43,684 nucleotides of DNA from DAOUBP01 sp034432655 (GTDB lineage: Bacteria; Chloroflexota; Anaerolineae; CG2-30-64-16), in assembly GCA_034432655.1 (NCBI GenBank), contig DAOUBP010000019.1, forward strand, positions 1-43,684. The letters run 5' to 3'. A program made the position numbers and the translations under genes. The notes beneath the pieces were generated by a model. The model worked only from the letters and a program-made list of their open reading frames with translations, searched no databases and was not told the DNA's origin. Every line of letters begins with the position of its first letter. Within the stretch, counting starts at the first letter, position 1. Below, piece by piece: positions 42,601-43,684 of the stretch.

Positions 42601-43647
42601 TCATTTCAGATCACCGCCGGTTGCAAATGCAGTCAACAGCTCAGTCGCATCGTTGCGTGTCAACCGTGTGATAATGTGAGCAAAGAGAGCTTGCTCCAAC
42701 GCAGGCCTGTTCTGGCTGAGAGACGCCCGGATGACGCTCCGGATGCTGCGCCAGTCTCGACGATCCAGCAACGGCTTAATCTGTTCCAACAGCCTATCAT
42801 CTACCAACGGATCAAGTGATAGCCGATCCATTGACGCCTCTGGCACTCGAGTCGCCCCGAGCCATGGTTCAGTCGCCGCCACTGACGGTGACAACAATCC
42901 GACCCGCTCGGCATTCGCTCGCAGTTGCCGCCACAAATCGGCCGACGGTAGCTGATTGTACCTGGCGCGCAATTCGTCAACCACGTTCGGCGCGCGCGTA
43001 AGGATCGGTTGGCCCGAAACCGCATCGAGCAACAACGCATCGCCGGCCTGCAGACGCGTTCGGGCAAAACGTTGTTGGGCAGGACTCAGGTTGAGCACGT
43101 TGCTCAGGTGTTCGAAGCCGACTCGGTCATTCAAGCGACACATGATATTGATCAGAGCATTATCCAGCACGCCGCCGACGAGGGATGAAGGGCGTTGATC
43201 CAGCACCATGATGCCCTGGCGGAATTTGCGCACCTCAGCCAGCAGGTTGTTCAGCTCTTCCGCGCTCTTGCCGCGTACGTTGCCCTGGTTGGGACTTGCT
43301 GTTGCCGCGGCCTCGGCGGAGAGCAGACGATGGGCTTCCTCGATGAGAAGCAGGTGCGGCTTCTCCTTTCGCTTCCCCTGCGCGTGGGCGAACTCGATAT
43401 GGCCGGCCAGCTGCGTCACCAGGAAAGCCATGACCAGGGCGATGCTGCTCGGATCGCCGAGCGCGCCCATTTCGATGACGGCCGGCCGAGTCAGCAGACG
43501 CTGGAAGAAGTCCGGCGGCATGTCACGCACGTTGAGGATGCGCCCCAGGCTGTCCCGGATGCTGTTGACCCGGATCTTCGATGCGCCGGTAAGGATGTCA
43601 AATCGCGGTCGTAAGGAGCCACTTGTTCGCGCTTCATAGGGTGCCAT
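42601..43647 (-). CDS. C-terminal part of a HerA/VirB4-like ATPase
   Basis: A 348-residue frame with the later motifs of the HerA/FtsK-VirB4 ATPase class: PAVIEMGALGDPSSIALVMA, Walker B with KPHLLLIEEAHRLL, the sensor segment GIMVLDQRPSSLVGGVLDNA and MCRLNDRVGFEHLSNVL. Walker A is missing: an in-frame TAA stands directly before the ATG at 43645-43647. The N-terminal half must be in another frame or a separate gene beyond the window, or the gene is broken. A C-terminal extension of about 130 residues (from about 220) has no recognised domain. Such ATPases pump DNA or proteins, or pair with nucleases in phage defence. Confidence 0.75.
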   Translation of the reverse strand: MAPYEARTSGSLRPRFDILTGASKIRVNSIRDSLGRILNVRDMPPDFFQRLLTRPAVIEMGALGDPSSIALVMAFLVTQLAGHIEFAHAQGKRKEKPHLLLIEEAHRLLSAEAAATASPNQGNVRGKSAEELNNLLAEVRKFRQGIMVLDQRPSSLVGGVLDNALINIMCRLNDRVGFEHLSNVLNLSPAQQRFARTRLQAGDALLLDAVSGQPILTRAPNVVDELRARYNQLPSADLWRQLRANAERVGLLSPSVAATEPWLGATRVPEASMDRLSLDPLVDDRLLEQIKPLLDRRDWRSIRSVIRASLSQNRPALEQALFAHIITRLTRNDATELLTAFATGGDLK

Positions 43648-43684
43648 TTAAGGGGCGTGGCGACTGGCGTTGGCCTCCCCTGCT

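Overview
The window looks like a chromosome segment of a high-GC bacterium, most likely a Chloroflexota member of the Anaerolineae/Caldilineae type. This is inferred from style, not from a marker gene. The signs are many secreted proteins with Thr/Pro-rich linkers and bacterial SH3 domains, a C-terminal YLPVIM-type tail on one of them, clan GH-A modules behind SH3 domains, and IgGFc-binding-like repeats. There is no rRNA and no CRISPR array. One tRNA is present.

Region 1 (1-12100), almost all minus strand: a GH13 alpha-glucosidase, a Na+/phosphate cotransporter with PhoU-like tail, an M16 peptidase pair (one active, one without the zinc motif), UDP-glucose 6-dehydrogenase split by a 475-residue intein at its catalytic cysteine, a flippase-like membrane protein translationally coupled to it, a small SWIM zinc-finger protein and an anchored protein of unknown function. 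Region 2 (12100-20430): a 49-bp tandem repeat whose units form hairpins, then a plus-strand series of envelope proteins. Three of these carry paralogous GH-A glycosidase-like domains and three carry SH3 domains. The series ends at a convergent anchored protein.

Region 3 (20500-27330) is a tRNA-adjacent variable zone: tRNA-Val(CAC) with a clear promoter and terminator, a wrecked tyrosine recombinase just downstream, a large NHL/LamG metalloprotease-like secreted protein, a frame-interrupted IS630-type element, a second transposase remnant, a tiny secreted peptide gene and a broken secreted-protein gene.

Region 4 (27385-35060) is a same-strand series headed by an ECF-like sigma factor. Two zinc-finger (anti-sigma-like) genes follow through ATGA overlaps, then an M48 membrane metallopeptidase, a polytopic membrane protein, a LIM-domain protein fused to a DA1-like HExxH peptidase, and a C39-like/PA14 secreted protein. 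I read it as a candidate regulated envelope-proteolysis module. Region 5 (35240-38340) holds a truncated secreted protein, an alpha/alpha-toroid protein and an IgGFc-binding-like lipoprotein; the last two end in a membrane helix plus a shared D[IV]THGR tail motif. Region 6 (38660-43684) is a minus-strand cassette: part of a HerA/VirB4-like ATPase, a candidate PD-(D/E)xK nuclease with a disordered Arg/Pro-rich N-terminus, a YbjN-like small protein and a long coiled-coil membrane protein. It is a second candidate for an undescribed defence or secretion system.
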